From positions 1,488,001 through 1,552,000 of the forward strand of contig OX637340.1 of the NCBI GenBank assembly GCA_951799405.1: DNA of 64,000 nt. Reading direction: 5' to 3'. The position numbers and the translations under genes are program-made. Below the pieces are notes generated by a model. It did not search any database, was not told where the DNA came from, and saw nothing but the letters and a program-made list of their open reading frames with translations. Positions 63,511 through 64,000 of the stretch are shown here, in pieces (the stretch's first letter is position 1; every line of letters begins with the position of its first letter). This DNA comes from Agapetus fuscipes. Its lineage: Eukaryota > Arthropoda > Insecta > Trichoptera > Glossosomatidae.

Positions 63511-64000
63511 AAATACTCAACATTTTAATTGTTGGAAGATGTGAAAAATGGATACAACTTTTACACGACGTATTCTCTACTCACAAAATTGCATTTTCAT
63601 TCACCAATGTCTTCAAGGAAATCATATTTCAATGTTTAAGCGTGACTCTTCAAGCACAATAAATGCTTCACAAAAAGAAACTCCTGAATCCAGCGTAGCT
63701 TCCAGAAACTTCCCACCCAAGCATTGTACTGAATAACATCTACCAGTACTCGTAGTTGCGAAACTTTTTTTGCCGGAGCTGCTTTTCAAGTTTACATACA
63801 TTTTTCTCGAATACTCGATACTTAGAGTATTATGAAAAAAACTCGTACTACGAGTACAGTGCACCAACACAACTCTCACTTTGTTTTGTCTTAAATTTTG
63901 TTATTCAGATTCAAGCTCCTTTCAGGTTTCTGAAAAAGCTGCCCGTGAATAAATTTTCCTCGGCGAGTGGAAGAGCTTTTCTTCGGAATGAAGGCGATTT
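63511..64000. other. No gene seen
   Basis: AT-rich to the window end. Short overlapping frames only. Confidence 0.45.

Overview
This window looks like a transposon-saturated, gene-poor stretch of an AT-rich invertebrate (most likely arthropod) nuclear genome. I base that on the mix of elements: Ty3/gypsy-type LTR elements with a tRNA-Lys primer site, a mariner (DD34D) fragment, several non-LTR (LINE) families, at least three tRNA-derived SINE families, and small elements carrying hammerhead-ribozyme-like cores of the kind reported in Penelope-like elements. I cannot name the species. I found no host protein-coding gene, no true tRNA or rRNA gene and no CRISPR array. All long open frames are pieces of transposons, antisense shadows of them, or simple repeat.

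Names used below. nLTR-1: LINE 3' ends coding a basic C-terminus, with short tandem tails. nLTR-2: the most abundant repeat here, a ~250 bp LINE 3' UTR ending in (TTAGA)n-like tails. nLTR-3: CR1/L2-like LINE C-terminus with an (ATC)n tail. nLTR-4: LINE C-terminus with a (GAA)n tail. SINE-A and SINE-B: two tRNA-headed SINEs that also occur fused as a B+A dimer. SINE-L: a third SINE with a Leu/Ser-like tRNA head. LTR-H: a solo LTR family whose promoter carries heat-shock-element-like sites. HHR element: short inverted-repeat element with a hammerhead-like centre.

Layout. 1-16 kb: scattered SINEs and LINE ends, an LTR-H copy at 2.2 kb, a 434 bp MITE at 4.3 kb, a LINE copy at 5.9 kb flanked by ~70 bp direct repeats, and a long CA-rich microsatellite at 10.8 kb. 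16-22.5 kb: nested repeats, a ~220 bp palindrome with two opposed hammerhead-like motifs (17.2 kb), a 202 bp HHR element with a 10 bp target duplication (20.2 kb), a 391 bp LTR-H solo LTR with ATAT duplication (20.8 kb) and a 129 bp tandem repeat (22.1 kb). 22.5-33 kb: SINEs, nLTR-2 copies and little else. 33.2-39.4 kb: the main retroelement cluster. A gag-only gypsy-type element (33287-35860, duplication GTAC) sits inside an LTR-H copy. A second, pol-only member (37434-39297, duplication CTCT) sits inside an nLTR-1 copy and has its two LTRs in inverted orientation. 39.4-64 kb: more nLTR-2 and nLTR-1 ends, SINE dimers, a double-hairpin MITE at 48.2 kb, further HHR elements, and a dead mariner at 59 kb.

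The elements do not form a pathway. The useful logic is stratigraphic: clean target duplications and filled-versus-empty sites let one order insertions (nLTR-1 before gypsy element 2; LTR-H before gypsy element 1; nLTR-2 before LTR-H and before HHR elements). The most unusual content is the group of about a dozen hammerhead-like loci from several sequence families, the inverted-LTR pol element, and the HSE-bearing LTRs.
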